Assembly: GCA_910578885.1 (NCBI GenBank)
Contig: CAJTSH010000041.1
Location: 1 to 25,937, forward strand
Origin: an uncultured Lachnospiraceae bacterium
Lineage (GTDB): Bacteria; Bacillota; Clostridia; Lachnospirales; Lachnospiraceae
DNA: 25,937 bases
Reading direction: 5' to 3'
Shown: in pieces, positions 1 through 6,161 of the stretch
Numbering within the stretch: the first letter of the stretch is position 1
How the letters are laid out: each line of letters opens with the position of its first letter
Program-made: the position numbers and the translations under genes
Notes under the pieces: model-generated
Seen by the model: only the letters and a program-made list of their open reading frames with translations
Database searches by the model: none
What the model was told of the DNA's origin: nothing

Positions 1-24
1 AAGGGGTAAGTGCGCCCTTTTTTA
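1..24 (+). terminator. Possible intrinsic terminator cut by the window edge
   Basis: AAGGG at 1-5 can pair with CCCTT at 15-19 around a 9-base loop, and a run of T follows. This would end a plus-strand gene lying to the left of the window. The stem is only 5 bp as far as it can be seen and may continue outside the window. Confidence 0.35.
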
Positions 25-60
25 AGAAGTAAAAATTTTTTATTTACCTCTTGACATTTA

Positions 61-1101
61 TTAGCTGGACTTTTCATCTGCCATCTGCGCATAAAGAAGC
101 TTCCACGCCTGCTCAAAATCAATAATTTTATCATATGTCTCCAAAGGCTCCTCTGCCTTATAACCTGCAAGCATCATAGTAGAATAAGGATACCCTTCAT
201 CCTGTCCATAATTTAGCTGCGCCAAATCCGTTCCAAGCCTGCAGATGTTTCCATTCCTTTTGATATCTTGTTCTACAAAAACTCCAGAATCCAAAGGAAC
301 ATTTTCAAATGCCAGATTCATATGACTTTCTATCATGTAACAATCCTGCTCTTCATTCTTAAAAATACTGACACGGTCCGGAAGCAATGTCTGTTCCGGT
401 TCAATGGCGCAATAAGATTCCGCTATCTCCTGCAGCATATTCATCGACTCTTTTATGCTGACCTTCTCACCATTATATAAGGAATATACATCATCCTCCC
501 CTTCCATACAGGAACCGTCCCAGTCAAAATAATAATTTTTTTCATATTCTAAAGCCATTGGAGTCGCAAACCATTCTGCACTCTTTTCAAGGTCGCTCCA
601 ATAACGCGTAAGCATTATCATTGAAAACTCACCAGTATTGTAAAATGCTATACCATCCGTAGCCCCATCATCACTGCCAGTCTCCTCATCATCCTCATAT
701 TCAATAATTTTTGTAAAAATCCCTTCTATAGATTCATTATTACTATTTTTTATTTCCAGATTATCACAATATTTTAAAAATTGTTTTCTCGCTTCTTCTG
801 GATTCCGGTAAGCGTTATCTGCGATTCCAACCTTCCACTTATGAAGCTGTCCAACCTCCGGCACTTTTACAAAACCGCTAAAACGTGCATTTCCGCTTCC
901 GCCCTCCCATGTCTTTGGCGCATTTTTCACGACTTCACTAATTGGAACTAATTCTATTTCTTTACTGTCAATAGATTCTCTTTCTTCTTCTGTTTCCCTC
1001 TTTGCCATATCTGATTTTACATCATCCGGTGTATCCACACAGCCCGTAAACAGCATGGCAGAAACAAGAAGAATTCCAATGTTTTTCCATCTTTTTCTCA
1101 T
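61..1101 (-). CDS. Secreted lipoprotein of unknown function (346 aa)
   Basis: I do not recognise a family. The protein starts with a charged n-region (MRKRWK), a hydrophobic stretch and a lipobox LFTG-C with the lipidated cysteine at residue 21, so it should be anchored on the outer face of the membrane. The mature part begins with a charged, Asp/Glu-rich linker (about residues 22-50) and has acidic clusters (for example EYEDDEETGSDDG), with few further cysteines. No repeats or catalytic motif are visible. The start is supported by an AGGAAAGTGAG ribosome site just upstream. It lies 58 bp downstream of the small secreted-protein gene in the same direction, so the two may be cotranscribed, with the hairpin at 1119-1150 between them. 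It is transcribed away from oriC, co-directional with the leftward fork. Confidence 0.7.
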   Translation of the reverse strand: MRKRWKNIGILLVSAMLFTGCVDTPDDVKSDMAKRETEEERESIDSKEIELVPISEVVKNAPKTWEGGSGNARFSGFVKVPEVGQLHKWKVGIADNAYRNPEEARKQFLKYCDNLEIKNSNNESIEGIFTKIIEYEDDEETGSDDGATDGIAFYNTGEFSMIMLTRYWSDLEKSAEWFATPMALEYEKNYYFDWDGSCMEGEDDVYSLYNGEKVSIKESMNMLQEIAESYCAIEPEQTLLPDRVSIFKNEEQDCYMIESHMNLAFENVPLDSGVFVEQDIKRNGNICRLGTDLAQLNYGQDEGYPYSTMMLAGYKAEEPLETYDKIIDFEQAWKLLYAQMADEKSS

Positions 1102-1118
1102 AACTTTCTCACTTTCCT

Positions 1119-1150
1119 ATAGGTGCAGGCGCTTTTGCACCCACACCTAT
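1119..1150 (-). other. Intergenic inverted repeat between the two exported-protein genes
   Basis: ATAGGTG (1119-1125) pairs exactly with CACCTAT (1144-1150). An alternative inner pairing is GTGC (1124-1127) with GCAC (1137-1140). No U-tract follows in the minus-strand transcript, so this is not a standard terminator. It sits directly before the ribosome site of the lipoprotein gene. It could be a leaky processing or attenuation hairpin that sets the ratio of the two products; that role is inference. Confidence 0.4.
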
Positions 1151-1159
1151 TTTAAATTA

Positions 1160-1546
1160 TTATCCTTGTATCATTCCGCTTGCAATTGTCCTTGAAGAAC
1201 CGTCACAAGAAGCTTTTACATAGTATGTATTACCCCGCCCAATCGTTCTTTTCCGGGCAGATACATTGCCATATCCGCCTATAGAAACACCGCTTGTAAA
1301 ATTTGAACTGCTAAACTTAATTGCAGAAACATTACCAGAACTATAATTTGAACACGTAATTGCGCAATATGTTCCTGCATTATTATCCAGCATATAATAA
1401 GAACTGCTGCTTGAAGTTCCAGGATATGAACTCACTGACCAATTTGCAACTGCTTTCGGCGTTGCCGCACAAACATTCATCGTCCCCCCAATAAGCATAA
1501 CCGTTCCCATCAATAAACCAACTAATTTTTTTCCCCTGTTTTTCAT
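1160..1546 (-). CDS. Small secreted protein of unknown function (128 aa)
   Basis: A classical Sec signal peptide (MKNRGKK, then a hydrophobic core, cleavage probably after the VCA at about residue 27) leaves a mature protein of about 100 residues. The mature part is rich in Ser, Gly, Tyr and Asn and has three cysteines (two in YCAITC, one near the C-terminus). The alternating polar/hydrophobic pattern suggests a small all-beta fold. No enzyme motif is visible and I cannot name a family. The ribosome site is AAGGAG, 10 bases before the ATG. A promoter-like pair (1598-1627) and an operator-like palindrome (1577-1593) lie upstream. The next gene in the direction of transcription is the 346-aa lipoprotein, so the pair may act together at the cell surface. 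Confidence 0.65.
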   Translation of the reverse strand: MKNRGKKLVGLLMGTVMLIGGTMNVCAATPKAVANWSVSSYPGTSSSSSYYMLDNNAGTYCAITCSNYSSGNVSAIKFSSSNFTSGVSIGGYGNVSARKRTIGRGNTYYVKASCDGSSRTIASGMIQG

Positions 1547-1576
1547 TACAAAAAATCTCCTTATACATTTTTATAT

Positions 1577-1593
1577 TTGTTAATATGTAACAA
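1577..1593 (-). promoter_or_regulatory. Operator-like palindrome in the leader of the small secreted-protein gene
   Basis: TTGTTA (1577-1582), a 5-base spacer and TAACAA (1588-1593) form a perfect inverted repeat. It lies just downstream of the predicted -10 element, roughly over the transcription start, where a repressor would block transcription. The binding protein is unknown. Confidence 0.4.
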
Positions 1594-1597
1594 TTAC

Positions 1598-1627
1598 TTT
1601 ATATCACTTCCTATATAAATTAGTCAA
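1598..1627 (-). promoter_or_regulatory. Probable promoter of the small secreted-protein gene
   Basis: On the minus strand, TTGACT (1622-1627) and TATAAA (1598-1603) are separated by 18 bases, a good sigma-A match. It points toward the gene starting at 1546. Confidence 0.5.
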
Positions 1628-1703
1628 TATTTACTATATAATTTCACATTTTTTTTCAAAAATAACCAATATTATTCATACTTCATAAAATTTTCTGACA
1701 TTT

Positions 1704-1710
1704 TTCGACA
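1704..1710 (-). promoter_or_regulatory. Spo0A-box-like heptamer in the origin region
   Basis: TTCGACA on the plus strand is the complement of TGTCGAA, the core 0A box recognised by Spo0A in spore-forming Firmicutes. A second GACATTT copy lies 10 bases upstream (1696-1702). A single 7-base match is weak evidence, but Spo0A binding inside oriC is known in Bacillus. Confidence 0.25.
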
Positions 1711-1781
1711 TTTCTTACTGGTTAAAATCAAACCATATACCTATGGCACACTAATATTTTTTCACCTATAAAGCTTTCAAT

Positions 1782-1790
1782 TGTGGATAA
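1782..1790 (-). promoter_or_regulatory. DnaA box (perfect)
   Basis: TGTGGATAA is the exact complement of the consensus TTATCCACA. Its position 245 bases before the dnaA start codon is normal for the origin and for DnaA autoregulation. Confidence 0.75.
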
Positions 1791-1910
1791 CTTGTAGATA
1801 TCATGTTTATATATAGTAGAAATCTATTGGATAGTACAATTTATACTTTAAATTTTTAATCTCAAAATATACCTCAAGCTCAGAATTACATATTCCCGTC
1901 ATATTCCATA

Positions 1911-1919
1911 TTTTCCACA
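1911..1919 (+). promoter_or_regulatory. DnaA box (one mismatch)
   Basis: TTTTCCACA differs from TTATCCACA at one base. It lies 36 bases upstream of the predicted dnaA -35 element, so occupancy could affect dnaA transcription. Confidence 0.45.
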
Positions 1920-1954
1920 TTCCCCTTATCCCTAGTACGAGCGCAAAATAAACG

Positions 1955-1983
1955 TTGCTAATTTGACCATTTTCGTTTATTAT
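1955..1983 (+). promoter_or_regulatory. Probable dnaA promoter
   Basis: TTGCTA (1955-1960) and TATTAT (1978-1983) are 17 bases apart. Transcription would begin at about 1990. That leaves a leader of roughly 45 bases before the ATG at 2035 and argues against translation starting at 1963. Confidence 0.5.
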
Positions 1984-2034
1984 AAGAAGAGTAGTATTAT
2001 TAGGAATAGTATGTATAGAAACTGGAGATTTAGA

Positions 2035-3384
2035 ATGGACAATATCATTGAAAAATGGGAAGAGATTTTACAGACGGTAAAGGAAGAGCATGAACTGGCT
2101 GATATTTCCTTCAATACATGGTTAAAACCACTAGATGTATTTGCTGTAAAAGATGATACATTATATATCTTAGTACCAGACGAACAAATGGCGCTAAGTT
2201 ATATTAAGAAAAAATTCACACTTCCTATTAAAGTTGCAGTTGCTGAAATAATCGGAAAAGATTATGACATCGAATTTGTAATGCCTGAACAGGCAAAAAC
2301 AATAAAGACTCCAAAACCGAAGTCATTAAGCTTTGTGGAGAATGCAGATAAGTCCGGATTAAATCCCAACTATACCTTTGATACTTTCGTGGTAGGCAAC
2401 AATAACCGGCTCGCACATGCTGCCTCTCTTGCTGTTGCTGAATCTCCGGGTGAAGTATATAATCCCTTATTTTTATATGGAGGAGTCGGACTTGGCAAAA
2501 CCCATCTGATGCATTCAATTGCACATTTTATCCAATCCGGCAATCCTGACCTGAAAATTTTATACGTCTCTTCAGAGACATTTACAAATGAACTGATTGA
2601 AAGCATCCGTAACGGCAATAATACGGCAATGACAAAATTCCGTGAAAAATACCGCAACATCGATGTACTTTTAATTGACGATATTCAGTTTATTATAGGT
2701 AAGGAAAGTACACAGGAAGAATTTTTCCATACCTTTAATGAGCTATACCTTGCAAAAAAACAGATTGTCATATCCTCTGATAAACCTCCGAAGGATATGG
2801 AAACATTAGAAGAACGTATCCGTTCCCGTTTTGAATGCGGACTGATTGCCGATATCGGTTCACCGGACTATGAGACGCGTATGGCAATTCTCCGCAGAAA
2901 AGAAGAAATTGACGATTTCCATTTAGATGATGAAATTTTAAACTATATCGCTTCCAATATTAAATCAAACATACGTGAACTGGAAGGAGCATTGAATAAA
3001 TTACTTGCCCTATCCAACTTAGAACAGACAGAGATTACTATGGAAGTTGCAGTAAAAGAACTGCATAATATCATTTCACCGGACAAGCCGAATGAAATTA
3101 CTCCCCAGTTAATTCTGGAAGTGGTATCTGAACATTTCCATATTACTATGGATCAGATTATTTCAAAGAGCCGCAGCAGTGAAATTGTAAGACCAAGGCA
3201 GATTGCCATGTATCTATGTAAAAATATGACAGGCGCTTCTTTAGAAGTAATCGGCTCCCTGCTCGGCGGAAGGGATCATTCTACCATCATTCACGGCATC
3301 CGCAAGATAGATGAAGATTACAATAAAGATGAAACAACGCAAAATCTAATTAATACCATTAAGAAGAAAATCAATCCAAACTAA
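2035..3384 (+). CDS. dnaA: Chromosomal replication initiator protein DnaA (449 aa)
   Basis: DnaA binds DnaA boxes at oriC, oligomerises with ATP and opens the duplex for DnaB helicase loading. The N-terminal domain I (about residues 1-85, IEKWEEILQ...) is followed by a short linker and an AAA+ domain with Walker A GGVGLGKT (149-156), Walker B LLIDD (212-216) and the RIRSRF arginine-finger region. The C-terminal helix-turn-helix domain carries the DnaA signature ending in GGRDHSTII (411-419). The frame is open upstream to 1963, but the start at 2035 (MDNIIEKW) is preferred. It has GGAG 7 bases upstream, the predicted promoter lies inside the upstream extension, and 449 aa is the normal family length. 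DnaA boxes flank the gene on both sides. Confidence 0.97.
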   Translation: MDNIIEKWEEILQTVKEEHELADISFNTWLKPLDVFAVKDDTLYILVPDEQMALSYIKKKFTLPIKVAVAEIIGKDYDIEFVMPEQAKTIKTPKPKSLSFVENADKSGLNPNYTFDTFVVGNNNRLAHAASLAVAESPGEVYNPLFLYGGVGLGKTHLMHSIAHFIQSGNPDLKILYVSSETFTNELIESIRNGNNTAMTKFREKYRNIDVLLIDDIQFIIGKESTQEEFFHTFNELYLAKKQIVISSDKPPKDMETLEERIRSRFECGLIADIGSPDYETRMAILRRKEEIDDFHLDDEILNYIASNIKSNIRELEGALNKLLALSNLEQTEITMEVAVKELHNIISPDKPNEITPQLILEVVSEHFHITMDQIISKSRSSEIVRPRQIAMYLCKNMTGASLEVIGSLLGGRDHSTIIHGIRKIDEDYNKDETTQNLINTIKKKINPN

Positions 3385-3430
3385 AACCATTGCAAGAAAT
3401 ACAATATCTTTTCAGTTATGAACAAGCTAT

Positions 3431-3439
3431 TGTGAATAA
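3431..3439 (-). promoter_or_regulatory. DnaA box (relaxed consensus)
   Basis: TGTGAATAA is the complement of TTATTCACA, which fits TTATNCACA exactly. Confidence 0.6.
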
Positions 3440-3521
3440 GATGTGAAATTTACGTAAATGGATATGGACAAGTTATATTATCTTCAAAATGAAAACATGA
3501 AACTCCTGTTTACATAAAAAT

Positions 3522-3530
3522 TTATTCACT
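3522..3530 (+). promoter_or_regulatory. DnaA-box-like site
   Basis: TTATTCACT differs from TTATNCACA only at the last base. The same 9-mer recurs at 3619-3627 in the same orientation. Confidence 0.35.
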
Positions 3531-3618
3531 TTTAATTAAGAATTCATCCCCCGTTATTTTCACAGCTTATACATGAGTTACAACCTCAAAAATTCAGCAA
3601 ATAAAAGGGCTTCAGAAC

Positions 3619-3627
3619 TTATTCACT
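3619..3627 (+). promoter_or_regulatory. DnaA-box-like site
   Basis: TTATTCACT is a second copy of the 9-mer at 3522-3530. It lies just upstream of the A/T-only tract, where an origin-opening box would be expected. Confidence 0.4.
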
Positions 3628-3696
3628 TATAAACAGCCACTAAGAAGAAGTCTTTTAATATCTTTTTTAATTATTATTTATTTATCTCGAAAGGAG

Positions 3697-3705
3697 TTAT
3701 GCACA
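3697..3705 (+). promoter_or_regulatory. DnaA box overlapping the dnaN translation start region
   Basis: TTATGCACA fits TTATNCACA exactly. It begins directly after the AAGGAG ribosome site (3691-3696) and ends 2 bases before the preferred dnaN ATG at 3708. DnaA bound here could affect dnaN transcript elongation or be part of the origin array. Confidence 0.5.
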
Positions 3706-3707
3706 AA

Positions 3708-4820
3708 ATGAAAATCATCTGTTCAAAAGCGAACTTACTCTATGGAGTGAATATTGTATCAAAGGCAGTACCAACCAGAACTACAATGGCGATTCTTGAA
3801 TGTATCTTAATTGACGCTTCTTCCGGTGAAATCAAATTAATTGCAAATGATATGGAGCTTGGGATTGAAACAAGAATAGAAGGAGAAATTGCAGAGCGGG
3901 GAATTATTGCATTAGATGCAAAGATATTTTCTGAGATTGTCCGTAAGCTGCCAGACAGCGATGTAGTGATTGAAACAGATGCCAGCTTTAAAACGATAAT
4001 TACCTGCGAGAAATCTAAATTCAATATCGTAGGAAAATCCGGAGATGACTTTTCCTATATCCCATATATTGAGAGAAATGAAATGATTACCATGTCGCAG
4101 TTCACACTAAAAGAAGTAATTCGTCAGACCATATTCTCTATTGCGGACAATGACAATAATAAGTTGATGACGGGTGAACTATTTGAAATCAATGAAAATC
4201 ATTTGAAGGTAGTTTCCCTTGACGGACACCGTATTTCTATCCGTAACATTGAGTTAAAGGATAATTATGAGTCAAAGAAAGTAGTGGTTCCCGGTAAGAC
4301 ACTACAGGAAATAAGCAAAATTCTCCCCGGTTCATCCGAAGAAGAGGTAAATTTATACATTACAGAGAAGCACATTGTATTTGAATTTGAAAATACGACT
4401 GTAGTATCCCGCTTAATCGAAGGAGATTATTTCAAGATTGAGCAAATGCTTTCATCTGATTATGAGACAAAAGTAAAAATCAATAAAAGAGAACTTTTAA
4501 GCTGTATCGATCGTGCGACCCTTCTCATCAAAGAAGGAGATAAGAAACCGATCATCATGAATATTACGGATGAGAAAATGGAATTAAAAATAAATTCCTT
4601 TATTGGTTCAATGAATGAGGATATTGATATTTCAAAGGATGGTAAGGACATTTTGATTGGGTTTAATCCGAAATTCTTTATTGATGCGCTTCGCGTGATT
4701 GATGAAGAGGAAATAACGCTTTATATGGTAAATCCAAAAGCGCCATGTTTTATCAAGGATGAAAATGAAACCTTTATCTATCTGATTCTGCCTGTAAACT
4801 TTAATGCAGCCGCAAACTAA
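3708..4820 (+). CDS. dnaN: DNA polymerase III beta subunit, sliding clamp (370 aa)
   Basis: DnaN forms the dimeric ring that tethers DNA polymerase III and many repair proteins to DNA. The protein shows the usual three-subdomain layout: MKIICSK...VNIVSKAVP at the start, the central ...LDGHRISIRN... region, and the C-terminal LILPVNF ending. The length is typical. An in-frame ATG also occurs at 3699, only 2 bases after the AAGGAG site (3691-3696). The ATG at 3708 has an 11-base spacing and gives the family-like start MKIICSK, so it is preferred. The gene follows dnaA in the same direction and precedes yaaA-recF. A DnaA box lies between the ribosome site and the start codon. Confidence 0.96.
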   Translation: MKIICSKANLLYGVNIVSKAVPTRTTMAILECILIDASSGEIKLIANDMELGIETRIEGEIAERGIIALDAKIFSEIVRKLPDSDVVIETDASFKTIITCEKSKFNIVGKSGDDFSYIPYIERNEMITMSQFTLKEVIRQTIFSIADNDNNKLMTGELFEINENHLKVVSLDGHRISIRNIELKDNYESKKVVVPGKTLQEISKILPGSSEEEVNLYITEKHIVFEFENTTVVSRLIEGDYFKIEQMLSSDYETKVKINKRELLSCIDRATLLIKEGDKKPIIMNITDEKMELKINSFIGSMNEDIDISKDGKDILIGFNPKFFIDALRVIDEEEITLYMVNPKAPCFIKDENETFIYLILPVNFNAAAN

Positions 4821-4843
4821 ATGTATTATTTTTCCGCTTATAA

Positions 4844-4852
4844 AGTGGATAA
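4844..4852 (-). promoter_or_regulatory. DnaA-box-like site before yaaA
   Basis: AGTGGATAA differs from TGTGGATAA at one base. It overlaps a small hairpin (CCGCTT at 4834-4839 with AAGTGG at 4843-4848) and touches the AAGGAG ribosome site of yaaA. A chance match is possible. Confidence 0.25.
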
Positions 4853-4861
4853 GGAGTTAAA

Positions 4862-5071
4862 ATGGAAGTAATAAAATTAAGAGATGAATACATCAAACTG
4901 GGACAGGCTCTAAAGGCAGCAGGAATCGTAGATTCCGGCGTGATTGCAAAGCTTGTGATACAGGATGGAGCCGTAGAAGTCAACGGTAATGTCGAATATC
5001 AGAGAGGAAAGAAACTCTATGATGGTGATATTGTCACTGTGAACGGTGAGACGATTCGGATAGAAAAATGA
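4862..5071 (+). CDS. yaaA: S4-domain RNA-binding protein YaaA (69 aa)
   Basis: This is a small single-domain protein of the S4 type (residues about 10-65, with the GAVEVNGNVEYQRGKKL pattern), an RNA-binding fold found in ribosomal protein S4 and pseudouridine synthases. In Bacillus the gene at this place (yaaA, also called rlbA) has been linked to ribosome biogenesis; that role is inferred here from position and length. AAGGAG precedes the ATG at a normal distance. The last bases overlap the recF start in an ATGA arrangement (5068-5071), which implies translational coupling with recF. Confidence 0.92.
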   Translation: MEVIKLRDEYIKLGQALKAAGIVDSGVIAKLVIQDGAVEVNGNVEYQRGKKLYDGDIVTVNGETIRIEK

Positions 5072-6150
5072 TTATCAAGTCCATAGAATTAAGCAATTTC
5101 AGAAATTATGAAAGTTTAAAAATCAACTTGAATCATGGAACTAACATTTTTTATGGGGACAATGCCCAAGGCAAAACGAATATATTAGAATCTGCTTATG
5201 TAAGCGGAACTACAAAATCCCACAAGGGAAGCCGTGATAAGGAAATGATACGTTTTGGAGAAAATGAAGCGCATATACGTACTGTGGTAGAGAAGAATGA
5301 GATGGAATATCAGATTGATATGCATTTGAAAAAGAACCGTTCCAAGGGAATTGCTATTAACCGGATTCCGATTAAAAAGGCAAGTGAATTGTTTGGTGTT
5401 CTGCATATGGTGTTCTTCTCTCCCGAAGATTTAAATATCATTAAAGATGGACCATCAGAGCGCAGACGGTTTCTGGATTCTGAAATATGTCAGTTGGATA
5501 AGATTTATCTTTCTGATTTGACAAAATATAATAAGACCCTGAATCAGCGAAATAAGCTGTTAAAGGACATGATTTTTCATCCTGAGCTGGAAAGTACGCT
5601 TCCGGTATGGGATATGCAGTTAGTTTCCTATGGGAAGCAGATTATTCGCAGAAGAAAACAGTTCATTGACGAGCTGAATGAGATAGTATATGGAATTCAC
5701 AAAAATATATCTGGTGGAAAAGAAGAACTGATATTAAAATATGAGCCGAATATAGAGGATGCTTTTTTTGAGGATGAGCTGAACCGGGCAAAACCAAGAG
5801 ATTTAAAATATACGCAGACTTCAGTCGGACCTCATAGAGATGATATTTCATTTTTTATCGGGGAAGTGGATATTCGTAAATTTGGTTCACAGGGGCAGCA
5901 GCGGACTTCCGCACTTTCATTGAAATTATCGGAAATAGAGTTGGTAAAAAAGTCAATTCACGATACGCCGGTATTATTATTAGACGATGTCTTGTCTGAA
6001 CTTGATTCAAATCGTCAAAACTATTTATTAAACAGTATCCATGACATACAGACAATGATTACTTGTACGGGACTGGATGAATTTGTTAAAAACCGTTTTC
6101 AGATAGATAAGATATTTCAGGTAGTAAACGGCGAAGTGACATTTTGTTAG
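5068..6150 (+). CDS. recF: DNA replication and repair protein RecF (360 aa)
   Basis: RecF is an SMC-like ATPase that helps load RecA at single-strand gaps and stalled forks with RecO and RecR. Visible motifs are the FRNY start pattern, Walker A GDNAQGKT (30-37), the ABC-type signature SQGQQRT (274-280) and Walker B LLLDDVLSELD (about 303-313). The length of 360 aa is standard. The start codon overlaps the yaaA stop by 4 bases and there is no separate strong ribosome site, so it is probably translated by coupling. The recF stop overlaps the gyrB ribosome site. No yaaB (remB) gene lies between recF and gyrB, unlike in Bacillus subtilis. Confidence 0.96.
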   Translation: MIIKSIELSNFRNYESLKINLNHGTNIFYGDNAQGKTNILESAYVSGTTKSHKGSRDKEMIRFGENEAHIRTVVEKNEMEYQIDMHLKKNRSKGIAINRIPIKKASELFGVLHMVFFSPEDLNIIKDGPSERRRFLDSEICQLDKIYLSDLTKYNKTLNQRNKLLKDMIFHPELESTLPVWDMQLVSYGKQIIRRRKQFIDELNEIVYGIHKNISGGKEELILKYEPNIEDAFFEDELNRAKPRDLKYTQTSVGPHRDDISFFIGEVDIRKFGSQGQQRTSALSLKLSEIELVKKSIHDTPVLLLDDVLSELDSNRQNYLLNSIHDIQTMITCTGLDEFVKNRFQIDKIFQVVNGEVTFC

Positions 6151-6161
6151 GAGGAATTTTC

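Larger units (their letters stand above)
1547..2034. other. oriC: Left half of the replication origin (region upstream of dnaA)
   Basis: This 488-base stretch has no gene apart from regulatory sites. It is very AT-rich, lies where gene direction switches from minus to plus, and precedes dnaA. It holds one perfect DnaA box (1782-1790), one single-mismatch box (1911-1919), a Spo0A-box-like heptamer (1704-1710) and promoters for both flanking genes. In Bacillus the origin is bipartite, with box clusters on both sides of dnaA, and the same arrangement is seen here with 3385-3707. Exact limits and the unwinding element cannot be fixed by eye. Confidence 0.65.
3385..3707. other. oriC: Right half of the replication origin (dnaA-dnaN intergenic region)
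   Basis: No coding region is visible in these 323 bases. The stretch contains DnaA boxes matching the relaxed consensus TTATNCACA at 3431-3439 and 3697-3705, and TTATTCACT boxes with one further mismatch at 3522-3530 and 3619-3627. A very AT-rich tract (about 3653-3688, nearly all A and T) follows the last upstream boxes. It is the best candidate for the DNA unwinding element. In Bacillus the unwinding site also lies between dnaA and dnaN. Confidence 0.7.

Noticed and set aside
268..480. Short plus-strand open frame inside the first lipoprotein gene
   Set aside because: It lies wholly inside a better gene, with no ribosome site and no protein-like features.
1811..1836. TAG-rich stretch as a possible DnaA-trio element
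   Set aside because: The triplets are not in a regular run next to a DnaA box, so the match is too loose.
1963..2034. Upstream extension of the dnaA frame (24 residues)
   Set aside because: It overlaps the predicted dnaA promoter, and the family start MDNIIEKW has its own GGAG site.
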